A stretch of 64,000 bases of DNA, from the NCBI RefSeq assembly GCF_016862995.1, contig NZ_BOOA01000024.1, positions 47,220-111,219 on the forward strand, given 5' to 3'. The DNA is from Acrocarpospora phusangensis. GTDB taxonomy: Bacteria; Actinomycetota; Actinomycetes; Streptosporangiales; Streptosporangiaceae. Position 1 is the first letter of the stretch, and each line of letters begins with the position of its first letter. The position numbers were made by a program, and so were the translations under genes. Shown in pieces: positions 8,197 through 17,145 of this stretch. Under the pieces are notes generated by a model that made no database searches, was not told where the DNA came from, and saw only the letters and a program-made list of their open reading frames with translations.

Positions 8197-9507
8197 ATGA
8201 CCGCTCGCCGCGCCGCCACGCGCGTGGACACCGTCGTCGTCGGCGCCGGGCACGCCGGCCTCGCCGTCAGCAGACTGCTGTCCGAGGCGGGCCGGGACCA
8301 CGTGGTGGTGGAGCGCGGCCGGGTGGGCCACTCGTGGCGTACGCAGCGGTGGGACTCCCTCCGGCTGCTCACCCCCGCCTGGCTGACCCGCCTGCCGGGC
8401 TACCGGCACGGCTGGCCCGACGAGGACGCGTACCCGGCCGCCGCGGACGTGGTCGCCTGCCTGGCCCGGTACGCGGCCCTGTCGTCGGCGCCCGTACACG
8501 AGCAGACCACCGTGCTGTCGGTGCGGCCGGGCGGCGACCGGTGGCTGGTGGTCTGCGACAACGCCGAATGGAACGCCCGCCACGTGGTCATCGCCAGCGG
8601 GCACAGCACCCGGCCCGTCCCGCCCGCGTTCGCGGCCCGCGCGGCGCTCGGCGTCCAGCAGTTGAACCCGCTGGTCTATCGCAGTCCGTCGGCGGTCGCG
8701 CCGGGGCGGGTCCTGGTCGTCGGCGCGTCCGCGTCCGGGGTCCAGATCGCCGACGAGCTGGCGGCGGCCGGACGGGAGGTCACTCTCGCGGTCGGCCGGC
8801 ATCGGCGGGTGCCGCGCCGGTACCGCGGCCGGGACATCCTCTGGTGGCTGGACCGGGCCGGGCAGCTGGATCGCGCGATCGAGCAGATGCCGGACCCGGC
8901 GGCGGCCAGGAACGAGCCGTCCTTGCAGCTCACCGGCTGCTTGGGCGGCCGGGCGGTGGATCTGGCCGCGCTGGCCGAGCGGGGGATCAGGCTGACGGGC
9001 CGGGTCCTGGACGTGGACGGCGCCACGGTCCACCTGGCCGCCGACCTGCCGGCGACCGTGGCCGACGCCGACCGCCGCATGCACCGCCTCCTCCACCGGC
9101 TCGACGCCTTCGCCGCGAGCCCCGAGATGGCCCGGCTGGACGCGCTCGCCGCCGGTTCCGGGGTGGATCGGCGGGACGCCTTCGAGGCCGGGATCGGCTC
9201 CGCGGAGCGGCCCCCGCCAGTGCCGCTCCCGGCTCGTCCGCCGGGGCGGCTGGACCTGCGCGCGGAAGGGTTCGGCGCGATCGTCTGGGCCACCGGGTTC
9301 CGGGGCGATTACACGTACCTGCACGTGCCGGGACTGGTGCGGGGCGGGCAGCTGCGGCAGCACCGCGGCGCCACTCCGGCGCCCGGGCTGTTCGTCATCG
9401 GCCAGCGGTTCGCGCGCAGCCGCCGGTCCGGCTTCATCGACGGCGCGCGTCTGGACGCCGCCGAGATCGTCGCCGCCGTCGTGGGCCAGCCGCTCGCCGT
9501 CGGCTGA
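8197..9507 (+). CDS. FAD/NAD(P)-dependent monooxygenase-like flavoprotein (CzcO type)
   Basis: 436 residues, ATG preceded by GGGGGGA. Two dinucleotide-binding motifs: VVVGAGHAGLAVSRLL near the N-terminus for FAD, and VLVVGASASGVQIADELAAAG in the middle for NAD(P)H. An ATG pair (VWATGFRGDY) lies close to the C-terminus, as in group B flavin monooxygenases. The WRTQRWDSLRLLTPAW segment is the usual region after the FAD motif in CzcO-like proteins. Second gene of the OsmC operon. Substrate unknown. Confidence 0.88.
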   Translation: MTARRAATRVDTVVVGAGHAGLAVSRLLSEAGRDHVVVERGRVGHSWRTQRWDSLRLLTPAWLTRLPGYRHGWPDEDAYPAAADVVACLARYAALSSAPVHEQTTVLSVRPGGDRWLVVCDNAEWNARHVVIASGHSTRPVPPAFAARAALGVQQLNPLVYRSPSAVAPGRVLVVGASASGVQIADELAAAGREVTLAVGRHRRVPRRYRGRDILWWLDRAGQLDRAIEQMPDPAAARNEPSLQLTGCLGGRAVDLAALAERGIRLTGRVLDVDGATVHLAADLPATVADADRRMHRLLHRLDAFAASPEMARLDALAAGSGVDRRDAFEAGIGSAERPPPVPLPARPPGRLDLRAEGFGAIVWATGFRGDYTYLHVPGLVRGGQLRQHRGATPAPGLFVIGQRFARSRRSGFIDGARLDAAEIVAAVVGQPLAVG

Positions 9508-9541
9508 CGCACGGAGATTCGCATGTACCGAGGAGGTCCGC

Positions 9542-10726
9542 ATGTACTGCCCCATCCGGTATGACGCCGTGGTCGTCGGCGCCCGTTGCGCGGGAGCGGC
9601 CACGGCGATGCTGCTCGCCCGCGCGGGCCTGCGGGTGCTGGTCGTCGACCGGGCGGGACCCGGCACCGACACGCTGTCCACGCACGCCCTGATGCGCGGC
9701 GGTGTGCTCCAGTTGGCCAAGTGGGGACTGCTCGAAGACGTGATCATGGCGGGCACTCCGGCGATCACCCGCACGGCCTTCGACTACGGCGTCCTGTCCG
9801 CCGACATCGCCATCCGCTCCTCACCCGGCGTCCCAGCCCTGTACGCGCCCCGCCGGACCGTCCTGGACGCCCTGCTCCTCCGCCACGCCGCCGAGGCGGG
9901 CGCCGACGTCGCGCTCGGCGTGGACGTGACCGGGGTCCGCCGGGACCGGCACGGCCGGGTGTGCGGCGTCACCGGCCGGGAGCGGCGGCGCGCCTTCGAC
10001 GCGTACGCGCCGATCGTCATCGGCGCCGACGGGGTGCGCTCCACCGTCGCCAAGGCGGTCGCGGCACCGGTGACCAGGCGCGGCCTGGGCGCGGGAGCGC
10101 TCTGGTACACACACGTGACCGGTCTCCCCAACGAGGGCTACCGCTGGTTCTACCGCCCGGGCGCGACCGCCGGCCTCATCCCCACCAACGCCGGCGCCAC
10201 CTGCGTGTTCGCCGGCATGCCCGCCGCCCGCTTCGGCGAATCCCGCCGCTCGACCCCCCGCCAGGCCCTCGCCGACGCCTTCGCCCGCGCCGCCCCGAAC
10301 GCCGCCACCGAACTCCGCGCCGCCGTCCCCGCCGGCCCCGTACGCGGCTGGCCGGGCCTCCTCAACTTCACCCGCCAGGCGTACGGCCCCGGCTGGGCCC
10401 TGGTCGGCGACGCCGGCTACTTCAAGGACCCCCTCGGCACCCACGGCATCACCCAGGCCCTGCGCGACGCCCAGCTCCTCGCCGACGCGATCGTCACAGG
10501 CCACGGCGGCACGGAACCACTCGAATCGTCCCTCACCCGCTACGCCCGCACCCGCGACGACCTGTCGGCGGACATGTTCGCCGCCACCGACGCCCTGGCC
10601 TCCTACGACTGGAACCTGGCCGAGGCCCGGCACCTCCTACGCCACCTCTCCGCCGCCATGAGCCGGGAAGTCGAATTCCTGAGCCCGGTCCCCCTGGCCA
10701 CAGCCGGCCGTCACAGCGCGGAGTAG
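9542..10726 (+). CDS. FAD-dependent oxidoreductase of the geranylgeranyl-reductase/hydroxylase superfamily
   Basis: 394 residues. GGAGG lies 6 bases before ATG 9542, which fixes the start. N-terminal VVVGARCAGAATAMLLARAG is a GxGxxG variant in which the second glycine is followed by Arg-Cys. The FAD DG motif is IVIGADGVRSTVAKAV, and the second flavin motif is GWALVGDAGYFKDPLGTHGITQALRDA. Overall layout matches aromatic hydroxylase/halogenase-type enzymes. Third gene of the OsmC operon. The last 90 bp overlap, on the opposite strand, the 3' end of the AfsR-type gene that converges on it. Confidence 0.87.
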   Translation: MYCPIRYDAVVVGARCAGAATAMLLARAGLRVLVVDRAGPGTDTLSTHALMRGGVLQLAKWGLLEDVIMAGTPAITRTAFDYGVLSADIAIRSSPGVPALYAPRRTVLDALLLRHAAEAGADVALGVDVTGVRRDRHGRVCGVTGRERRRAFDAYAPIVIGADGVRSTVAKAVAAPVTRRGLGAGALWYTHVTGLPNEGYRWFYRPGATAGLIPTNAGATCVFAGMPAARFGESRRSTPRQALADAFARAAPNAATELRAAVPAGPVRGWPGLLNFTRQAYGPGWALVGDAGYFKDPLGTHGITQALRDAQLLADAIVTGHGGTEPLESSLTRYARTRDDLSADMFAATDALASYDWNLAEARHLLRHLSAAMSREVEFLSPVPLATAGRHSAE

Positions 10727-13700
10727 GCCGTCGATGCGGTGCTGCAAGCCTTCGACGTCCAGGTGGGAGCGCGCGTCGGCCCAGGTCTGCGGGTCCACCA
10801 TGGCGCGGACCAGAGCTTCGGTGTCCGCGTGGGACGCGCGTTCGCAGGCCGGGACCGGCGCGGTGATCTGCTCGCGGACGCGACCGGCGGCGCCGAGCAG
10901 TTCAGCGGCGAGCATGGCGTCGCGGAGGCATACCGTCGCCCGGGCGAGCGCTTCGAGCACGCTGGCCTGCCGCCAGCGGTCGCCGAGTTCGCGGTGGAGC
11001 CGCAACGCGGTGGCCAGGCGGCGGAGCGCCTCCCGGGGCCGGCCCTGGCTGAGGTCCACGAGGGCGAGCAGGTTCTCCGCCCAGGCGATGCCCTCCTTGA
11101 AGCGTACTTCGAGGAACATCAGCAGAGCCTGGGACAGCCGCCGGGAGGCTTCGCCGGTCCGGCCGGTGTAGAAGGCCGCCGCGCCCAGGTCGAGCAGGCA
11201 CCAGGCGAGCCGTTCCCGGTCGCCGACCGGGTTGAACAGCCGGGCGGCCCGGCCGGAGCGGCGTTCGGCCGCCGCGAAGTCGCCCGACAGCCAGGACGCG
11301 AAGCCGAGGAGTTGTGCGGTGTGCCCGGCCGCCCAGCTGTCGCCGCGCCGCTCGGCCGCCGCGAGCGACCGCAGGCCCAGCTCGATCGCCTGATCGTAGT
11401 CGCCCAGTTCACGGCAGACCGCCCCGAGCAGTTCCTCGGCACGCGCCACCCCGCGCTCGTCGTCTTCCGCCTCGGACAATTCCATGGCTTTCCGGGCGAA
11501 CGTGTCAGCCTCCGGATAGTCGCATTCCAGCGCGGCCAGCCGGGCCGCCGACCAGTACGCCTTCGCGAGCACCCGCCCCGGCACACCCGCGGTCGCCGCC
11601 TCCAGCGCTCCCCGCAGCCAGTCGCGTCCCTCTCCGTACCGGCCGCGCAGATAGTGGTAACGCCACAGGGATGCCGCCAGCCGCAGCGCGGACTCGGGGT
11701 CCTCGCCGGTCAGGCAGGCGACGGCGGCCTGGAAGTCCTCGTGGTGCTCGGCCAGTTCCGCCATGACGGCGGCCACACCCGCGCCCTGCAGCCGCCGCTC
11801 CGCCTCCTCCGCCCGGCGCAGGTAGCAGGCCGCGTGGTCCCGGCGCGCCTGAGCGAACTCCTCCGGACGGGCGGCCAACTGCTCCCGCGCGTAACCCCGT
11901 ACCGTCTCCAGCATCTGATAACGCACCCCGGACGGCGTGTGCACGGCTTTGAGCAGCGACTTGTCCACCAGCCGGCTCACCGTCCGGATGATCGCCGATT
12001 CGCCGTGCACGGCCGCGGCCGCCTCCAGTGTGAACGTGCCGCCGAGGACGGAGAACCTCCGCAGCGCGCGGCGTTCCCCTTCGGTGAGCAGCTCGAAGCT
12101 CCAGTCGACGGTCGCCCGGAGCGCCCGGTGCTGCGGCCGCGCCCCCCGCGGCCCGTCGACCAGCACGGCGTACGGGTTCCCGAGCCCGCGCGCCGTCGCC
12201 GCCAGCCCCAGCAGCCGAGCCCTGACCGCGGCCAGCTCGACGGCCAGCGGCAGCCCGTCGCACCGGGCGCAGATGACGGCCACGGCTCGCGCGTCCGCCG
12301 GGGAGAGGTCCTCGATGTTCCCGATCCCGGCACGCTGCGCGAACAGGGTGACCGCGTCGTACCCGGCGAGATCGGCGGCAGTGCGGACCAGCGCCGGATG
12401 CGGCATGCCCAGCAGCGGCACCTGGCGGACCACCTCACCGGGCAGCCGGAACGGCTCCTGGCTGGTGGCGAGGATCTTCAGCTGAGTGCACCGGGTGAGC
12501 AGCTCCCGCACGATCCGCGCGCACTCCCCGACGAACTGCTCGCAGTTGTCCAGAACAAGAAGAACACGGTCCCCGGAGACCCGCCGCACCACCCGCTCGA
12601 ATACAGCCCCATGAGACGCCGCCTCGGCACCTTGGGCCCTTGCGGTCATATCCACCGCACCGGGCGACACCCCTGCGCCGAGGGCTGCCGCGATCACGCC
12701 CACGACGCCGTCCTCACCCGCCGCCGTGGCGAGATCGGCGAAAGCGACCTCACCGACGCCCTCCGCCGCGCGTGCCGCGGCGAGCGCCAGCCGGGACTTC
12801 CCGCATCCGCCGAACCCGGTCAGCGTCACCAGGCGGGCCTCGTCCAGCGCGGCCCTCGTCGCCGCGATCTCACCGGCGCGCCCGACGAGCGTGCTCATCT
12901 CCTGCGGCAGGGCGGGCATCCCGGCCACCGACGCGGCAGGCGGAAGCCGCAGCAGCGCCCGCGGATCGGTGACCCCCCGCAGGACGCCCGCCTCGACGTG
13001 CCGCAAGCCCTCCCCCGGCTCGGCGCCCAGCTCGTCCACCAGCACCCGGCGCGCCCGCCGGTACATGCTGTGCGCGTCCCCCGACCGCCCGCTCACCTGC
13101 AACGCCACGATCAGCAGCTCCCACAGCCGCTCCCGCAGCGGATGCTCCGCCACCAGCCGTTCGATCTCCGCCGCCGTCGTGTCCCGCAGCCCCGCCGCCA
13201 GCCTCGCCGCGAACAGCCCCTCCTGCGCCTGAAGCCGCAACCCGTCCAGGTAGCCGGCCTCCGCCGCCGCCCAGCCGTACACCACACACCCGGACAGCGC
13301 CTCCCCGCGCCACAACGCCAGACCCCGGCCGAGCCCTCGCGCCGCCTCCGCGTAACGCCCCGACGCACTGTCGCGCAGCCCGCCCGTGACCACATCCTCG
13401 AACCGGTCCCGATCGACCCGTACGGCGTCCGCCGCCAGCGCGTACCCCGGATCACGCCGCTCGATCACCCGCCCGCCCTCCGGCTCGGCCAGGGCGGCCC
13501 CCAGCTTGGCGATGTGCGCGTGCAGCGTACGCATGGCCGTCGGCGGCGCGTCCTCCCCCCAGAGCCCGTCCACCAGCTGCTCGCCCGTGACCACGCCCCC
13601 GGCCCGCAGCGCCAGCAGCGCCAGCAGGCTCCGCCGCCGCGGCGGCAACACGACCGCCCGCCCCCCGCACCGCACCTCCAGCGGCCCGAGCACGTTGATC

Positions 13701-13756
13701 GCCCAGGCGCCGTTTCCGTCACCACGCCCTGCTGGCAGGGTTGTCGGCTGCCCCAT
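10637..13756 (-). CDS. AfsR/SARP-family transcriptional regulator with NB-ARC-type ATPase and TPR-like repeats
   Basis: 1039 residues from ATG 13756, with a GGGG stretch before it; ATG 13801 is also in frame. Domains: SARP winged helix (~15-110, beginning INVLGPLEVRCGG), BTAD (~115-260), ATPase with Walker A TGFGGCGKSRLALA and Walker B DRVLLVLDNCEQF followed by LKILATSQEPF, winged-helix region, then TPR-like helices to the end. This is the DnrI/AfsR layout. The C-terminal tail is antisense to the flavoprotein gene over 90 bp. It diverges from a GyrI-like gene. Together with the regulator at 2884 it brackets the redox operon, so one of the two probably controls it. Confidence 0.9.
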   Translation of the reverse strand: MGQPTTLPAGRGDGNGAWAINVLGPLEVRCGGRAVVLPPRRRSLLALLALRAGGVVTGEQLVDGLWGEDAPPTAMRTLHAHIAKLGAALAEPEGGRVIERRDPGYALAADAVRVDRDRFEDVVTGGLRDSASGRYAEAARGLGRGLALWRGEALSGCVVYGWAAAEAGYLDGLRLQAQEGLFAARLAAGLRDTTAAEIERLVAEHPLRERLWELLIVALQVSGRSGDAHSMYRRARRVLVDELGAEPGEGLRHVEAGVLRGVTDPRALLRLPPAASVAGMPALPQEMSTLVGRAGEIAATRAALDEARLVTLTGFGGCGKSRLALAAARAAEGVGEVAFADLATAAGEDGVVGVIAAALGAGVSPGAVDMTARAQGAEAASHGAVFERVVRRVSGDRVLLVLDNCEQFVGECARIVRELLTRCTQLKILATSQEPFRLPGEVVRQVPLLGMPHPALVRTAADLAGYDAVTLFAQRAGIGNIEDLSPADARAVAVICARCDGLPLAVELAAVRARLLGLAATARGLGNPYAVLVDGPRGARPQHRALRATVDWSFELLTEGERRALRRFSVLGGTFTLEAAAAVHGESAIIRTVSRLVDKSLLKAVHTPSGVRYQMLETVRGYAREQLAARPEEFAQARRDHAACYLRRAEEAERRLQGAGVAAVMAELAEHHEDFQAAVACLTGEDPESALRLAASLWRYHYLRGRYGEGRDWLRGALEAATAGVPGRVLAKAYWSAARLAALECDYPEADTFARKAMELSEAEDDERGVARAEELLGAVCRELGDYDQAIELGLRSLAAAERRGDSWAAGHTAQLLGFASWLSGDFAAAERRSGRAARLFNPVGDRERLAWCLLDLGAAAFYTGRTGEASRRLSQALLMFLEVRFKEGIAWAENLLALVDLSQGRPREALRRLATALRLHRELGDRWRQASVLEALARATVCLRDAMLAAELLGAAGRVREQITAPVPACERASHADTEALVRAMVDPQTWADARSHLDVEGLQHRIDGLLRAVTAGCGQGDRAQEFDFPAHGGGEVA

Positions 13757-13826
13757 CCCCGTACTATCGCCCCGGGTGCTGAAATTCCACTGATGCGGCA
13801 CTGGAACCCGCTCGAAGGAGACCCGG

Positions 13827-14267
13827 ATGACACATCAGGTCACATCCGCGAACGCGACGCTCCGCCCGACCGCCGTCCTGGCCGCGACCACGACCTGGCA
13901 CGAGTTCCCCGACCTGTGGCCCCACCTGCTCGACGAGGTGCACGCCAACGTCCACTGGACCGGCACCGCCCGCAAGGGCCGCAACGTGATGCTCTACAAG
14001 AACGACATCCCCCACGTCGAAATAGGCGTGGAACTGGACCAACCGGCCACCGTCTCCGGGCGCGTGATCCAGTCCGCGCTGCCGGCAGGCGCGGTGGCGA
14101 TGACCGTCCACCGGGGACCGTACGGGGACCTGGGGACAGCGCACGAGGCGGTGCTGCACTGGTGCGCCGACCACGGACTGCACCCGGCGGGCCCTCGCTG
14201 GGAGGTCTACGGGCACTGGACCGAAGACCCGTCCCAACTGGAGACCGAGGTGTTCTACCTGCTCTAG
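13827..14267 (+). CDS. GyrI-like small-molecule-binding domain protein
   Basis: 146 residues, ribosome site GAAGGAG before ATG 13827. The fold is the SOUL/GyrI-like effector domain found at the C-terminus of AraC and MerR regulators. Seen here are the N-terminal TTTWHEFPDLWPHLLDEVHA region, the central VEIGVELDQP strand, LPAGAVAMTVHRGPYGDLGTAHEAV, and the C-terminal PRWEVYGHW...ETEVFYLL. There is no DNA-binding domain, so it is a stand-alone ligand binder. It diverges from the AfsR-type gene across a 70-bp promoter region. Confidence 0.85.
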   Translation: MTHQVTSANATLRPTAVLAATTTWHEFPDLWPHLLDEVHANVHWTGTARKGRNVMLYKNDIPHVEIGVELDQPATVSGRVIQSALPAGAVAMTVHRGPYGDLGTAHEAVLHWCADHGLHPAGPRWEVYGHWTEDPSQLETEVFYLL

Positions 14268-14413
14268 GAAACGATTTCTGAATATGGTGAACCTTCGCCG
14301 AAAACATCAATGGCGTCACCGGCCCACGACATCCGGCCCGGTCACAAAGATCCAAAGATCAAGCGTGAAATCCTGAACACAGTAGCATTCTCCCCATTTC
14401 ATCCTTGACAAGC

Positions 14414-14419
14414 TAATAT
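14414..14419 (+). promoter_or_regulatory. Candidate -10 element for a nearly leaderless transcript
   Basis: TAATAT at 14414-14419 lies 10 bases before the ATG at 14430, so a transcript would start within a few bases of the start codon. A TTGACA at 14405-14410 is too close to be its -35 and may be coincidental. No ribosome site precedes the ATG, which fits a leaderless message. Confidence 0.35.
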
Positions 14420-14429
14420 CGCCACGCTC

Positions 14430-14830
14430 ATGACGGCGATCGCCCAGATTCAGATCCGGCAGGGGCGGGCAAATCCCTGCGCGATCTGGAACGCACCCGC
14501 CCGCACCTGCACACCGCCACCCAGGCCGCGTACGCGCTGGCGCTGGCCCTCTCCGGGGACCTCCAGACGGCCGAGCGCTTCGTTCCGGCCTGGAAGAACG
14601 AACAGGACGCTTCCGTGCTGCTTCGCGTCGCCCGCGTCCTGGAAACGATCGCACGCCGCCGCCTGGAGGAGGTCAGCCGGGAGGAGGCCGGCCGGGACGT
14701 GATCCGCCGGGAAGAGGCCCGCCTTGAGGAGGCTCACCGGCTGGCCGTCCGCGCTACGGCGGCGGACGCCAGGCCCCCGCTGCCTTCCCATCTTCTGTCA
14801 CTGGAGGCGACTGAGCGGTTGACCAGGTGA
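14430..14830 (+). pseudogene. Small helical protein gene with an apparent -1 frameshift
   Basis: From ATG 14430 the frame reads MTAIAQIQIRQG and then becomes uncharacteristic. From about 14470 the -1 frame carries a convincing protein to TGA 14828-14830: KSLRDLERTRPHLH, then ATQAAYALALALSGDLQTAERFVPAWKNEQ, then a strongly charged helix ending EATERLTR. That frame has no ATG or GTG until 14615 and begins after a TAA at ~14412. One extra G in the GGGG/GGG runs at 14461-14469 would join the halves into ~133 residues. The C-half is Arg/Glu-rich and probably coiled coil. No family recognised. Sequencing error, mutation or programmed shifting are all possible. Confidence 0.5.
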
Positions 14831-14906
14831 GATGACCGTTTGGCCACAGAATCCGCCGGGTCGCGTATATGCCTTTTCCGGATGCCGGATGCCGTAATCT
14901 TTGACG

Positions 14907-16961
14907 GTGCCACGCACTGATGATCTTCGAGGCGAGGATTCGGACAATACCGTCGAATCCCAATCCTCGCCGGAGGGCAGCCGAACGGGCTCGCCTAAAA
15001 GCCCATCACTGCTTTCCCTCTTGTCCAATAATCGGCGCTTCAGGCATTACATGACGGGATCCGTCCTTTCGATGACGGGAACACGGACGTTGGGCGTCTG
15101 CTACCCGTTGCTCGCTTTCACCCTCACCGATTCGGCGACCTGGTCCGGTTGGGCGGTCTTCGCGCTCACCTTTCCCGGCCTGTTGTGCTATTTGCCGGCG
15201 GGGACGCTGGCCGATCGATTCGGCCACCGGGAAGTCATGATCTGGAGCGAAGCGCTCCGCTGCGCGCTGGTCGTCGTCGTGACCGTGGCGATGGTCACCG
15301 GACAACTCGGCATCGGCCTGCTGCTGGCGATCGCCTTCCTGGAAGGCGGTCTCTCCGTCGTCTCGGGGATCGCGGAGACGGCGCTGCTTCCGCTGGTCAC
15401 CTCGGACGAGGAGCTGAACAAGGCCCTCGCCCTCCACGAGACGACCATTCACGGCGTCGTCCTGGCCGGCCGGCCGTTCGGGGGGTTCCTGTACAGCGCG
15501 ATGTCGGCGGTTCCCTTCCTGATCAGTATCGCGACGTTCGCCCTCTCCGCCTCGGCCATATTCAGCGTGCGAGAAACCGGGCCCAGACCTGCTCCCCCTC
15601 GCAGGAAGATTCTCGACGAGATCCGCGCGGGCCTGGTGATCACATGGGATGACGGATTCCTCCGGTCCGCGATGTTGCTGACCGCCTTGACCAACATCGC
15701 CTTCCACGCCCTGGTCGTGATCTTCATCGCGGAGGGGGACGCGCTGGGCCTCCATCCCGTCCTGTTCGGGCTCATCCTGGCCGCGTCGGGCATCGGGGGA
15801 ACGATAGGCGCCTTCATCTCCCCTTCCAGACTGACCATCGTCCAGCGAATCACCCTGCTGACCGCTCCCTATGAGCGGATCGCCCGTTTCACCAGCAGAA
15901 TCGGGCTCACCGGCCGGGGCCGCTCGATGATGCTGGTCCATCTCTGGATCTGCGCCTGCGCGCTCGCCCTCACCCCCGTCTTCGCGCTCAGCCCGTACGG
16001 CTTCGCGTTGGCCATGCTCTTCATCGGCCTGGCGGGCGGCCTGAGCAACGTCACCATCCGTACGGTCTTCGCCCAGGTCCCCGCGCAGGACACCGGCAAG
16101 GTGGTCAGCGTCTTCCGTCTGGGCAGTTTCGGAGCCGCCGGATTCGGCTCACTGCTCGGAAGCGTGCTCTTCGAGAACTTCACGCCCGCCCAATCGGTTT
16201 GGACGCTCATCGCCATGGTGGGCATCACCACGCTCGCCGCGACCTTCATCAATCCGCTCAGGAGACACCTCTCCCCGGCCTGGGCGCACGCCACTCCCCG
16301 GCGGAACCACCGTCATCGCGTAGCGGGCGGGGCTGACGCCGAGGATGCGTTTGAAGTGGCGGGTCAGATGCGGCTGGTCGTAGAAGCCGGTCTCTACGGC
16401 CACGATGCTCGCGGGCAGGCCCTGGAGCAGCAGGCGACGAGCGCGGTCCACGCGGCGGGCGGTCAGGTACTGGTGGGGAGCCATCGCGAATTCGCGGCTG
16501 AACGCGCGGACGAGGTGCGTCGGATGCCGGCTCAGCAGCTGAGCGGCCTCGTCGAGAGTGAGGCCTTCGCGGATGCGGGAGTCGAGGAGGTCGCGAAGCC
16601 GGTGGGCGAGGCGGGGGTCGGTGCCGGCGTGGGGGTGTGTGCGGGAGAGGTGGTGGAGGAGGCGGTCGCGGATGAGGGTCAGGGTGGTCTCGGCTTCGAG
16701 TTCGTCGCCGGGGGAGGTCAGGGTGTGGTGCAGGTGGTCGATGCGGCCGCGCAGGGTGGGGTCGACGATGGCGGGGTGGTCGACGGCGGGGCCGATCAGG
16801 TGGTCGGCCAGTTGGGATCGGTCCAGGTAGAGGACGCGTTTGCGGAAGCCGTGGCCGTCGGCGGCGCGGCCGTTGTGCGGGACGTACGGCGGGAGCAGGG
16901 TCACGAGTTTGGTGAGGGCGCCGTGTTCGTGGCGGTCGAGGTCGTAGCGGACCGCGCCTGA
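14907..16961 (+). CDS. MFS transporter with 3' read-through tail
   Basis: The real transporter occupies about 465 residues (14907 to ~16310). Repeated hydrophobic helices include GVCYPLLAFTL, the MFS loop GTLADRFGHREVM after TM2, the AIAFLEGG region and the GLAGGLSNVTIRTVFAQVPAQD loop, as in macrolide-efflux/enterobactin-exporter-like MFS proteins. A GTG at 14907 lies 6 bases after TAATCT (14895-14900), consistent with a leaderless start; TTG 14901 is also in frame. No stop follows the last helix. The frame continues ~650 bp antisense through the AraC gene to 16961, adding low-complexity Val/Gly/Ala/Glu sequence that is not a real domain. Confidence 0.75.
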   Translation: MPRTDDLRGEDSDNTVESQSSPEGSRTGSPKSPSLLSLLSNNRRFRHYMTGSVLSMTGTRTLGVCYPLLAFTLTDSATWSGWAVFALTFPGLLCYLPAGTLADRFGHREVMIWSEALRCALVVVVTVAMVTGQLGIGLLLAIAFLEGGLSVVSGIAETALLPLVTSDEELNKALALHETTIHGVVLAGRPFGGFLYSAMSAVPFLISIATFALSASAIFSVRETGPRPAPPRRKILDEIRAGLVITWDDGFLRSAMLLTALTNIAFHALVVIFIAEGDALGLHPVLFGLILAASGIGGTIGAFISPSRLTIVQRITLLTAPYERIARFTSRIGLTGRGRSMMLVHLWICACALALTPVFALSPYGFALAMLFIGLAGGLSNVTIRTVFAQVPAQDTGKVVSVFRLGSFGAAGFGSLLGSVLFENFTPAQSVWTLIAMVGITTLAATFINPLRRHLSPAWAHATPRRNHRHRVAGGADAEDAFEVAGQMRLVVEAGLYGHDARGQALEQQATSAVHAAGGQVLVGSHREFAAERADEVRRMPAQQLSGLVESEAFADAGVEEVAKPVGEAGVGAGVGVCAGEVVEEAVADEGQGGLGFEFVAGGGQGVVQVVDAAAQGGVDDGGVVDGGADQVVGQLGSVQVEDAFAEAVAVGGAAVVRDVRREQGHEFGEGAVFVAVEVVADRA

Positions 16962-17096
16962 GTCGATGATCAGCACGGTCCAGGAGGAGTGGACGTGCAT
17001 GGGGTAGGCGTGCTCGGTGAAGCGGGCGTGCAGGACTTCCGCGATTCCCTTGACCGCTGGGCGCCACGCTTTGACGAGCTCGTGTCGGGCCGCCAT
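16149..17096 (-). CDS. AraC-family regulator with cupin N-domain and 3' read-through tail
   Basis: ATG 17096 starts the normal protein of about 265 residues. N-terminal cupin sensor (EHAYPMHVHSSWTVLIIDSG), then two HTH motifs of the AraC domain, LDEAAQLLSRHPTHLVRAFSREFAMAPHQYLTARRVDRARR and ASIVAVETGFYDQPHLTRHFKRILGVSPARYA. It should end near 16300, but no stop is met until 16149, so ~50 residues antisense to the MFS gene are added. An upstream ATG-type start at 17177 would overlap the divergent DUF2000 gene. It probably regulates the DUF2000 gene. Confidence 0.85.
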   Translation of the reverse strand: MAARHELVKAWRPAVKGIAEVLHARFTEHAYPMHVHSSWTVLIIDSGAVRYDLDRHEHGALTKLVTLLPPYVPHNGRAADGHGFRKRVLYLDRSQLADHLIGPAVDHPAIVDPTLRGRIDHLHHTLTSPGDELEAETTLTLIRDRLLHHLSRTHPHAGTDPRLAHRLRDLLDSRIREGLTLDEAAQLLSRHPTHLVRAFSREFAMAPHQYLTARRVDRARRLLLQGLPASIVAVETGFYDQPHLTRHFKRILGVSPARYAMTVVPPGSGVRPGRGEVSPERIDEGRGERGDAHHGDERPNRLGGREVLEEHASEQ

Positions 17097-17145
17097 GCCA
17101 GGATCGTACAAGACGGGCGGGGTACGGTCCGGGCAGCGTGCAGCC

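Noticed and set aside
16310..16961. The MFS frame as a true C-terminal fusion domain
   Set aside because: The added residues are low-complexity Val/Gly/Ala/Glu and exactly antisense to the AraC coding sequence; this is read-through, not a domain.
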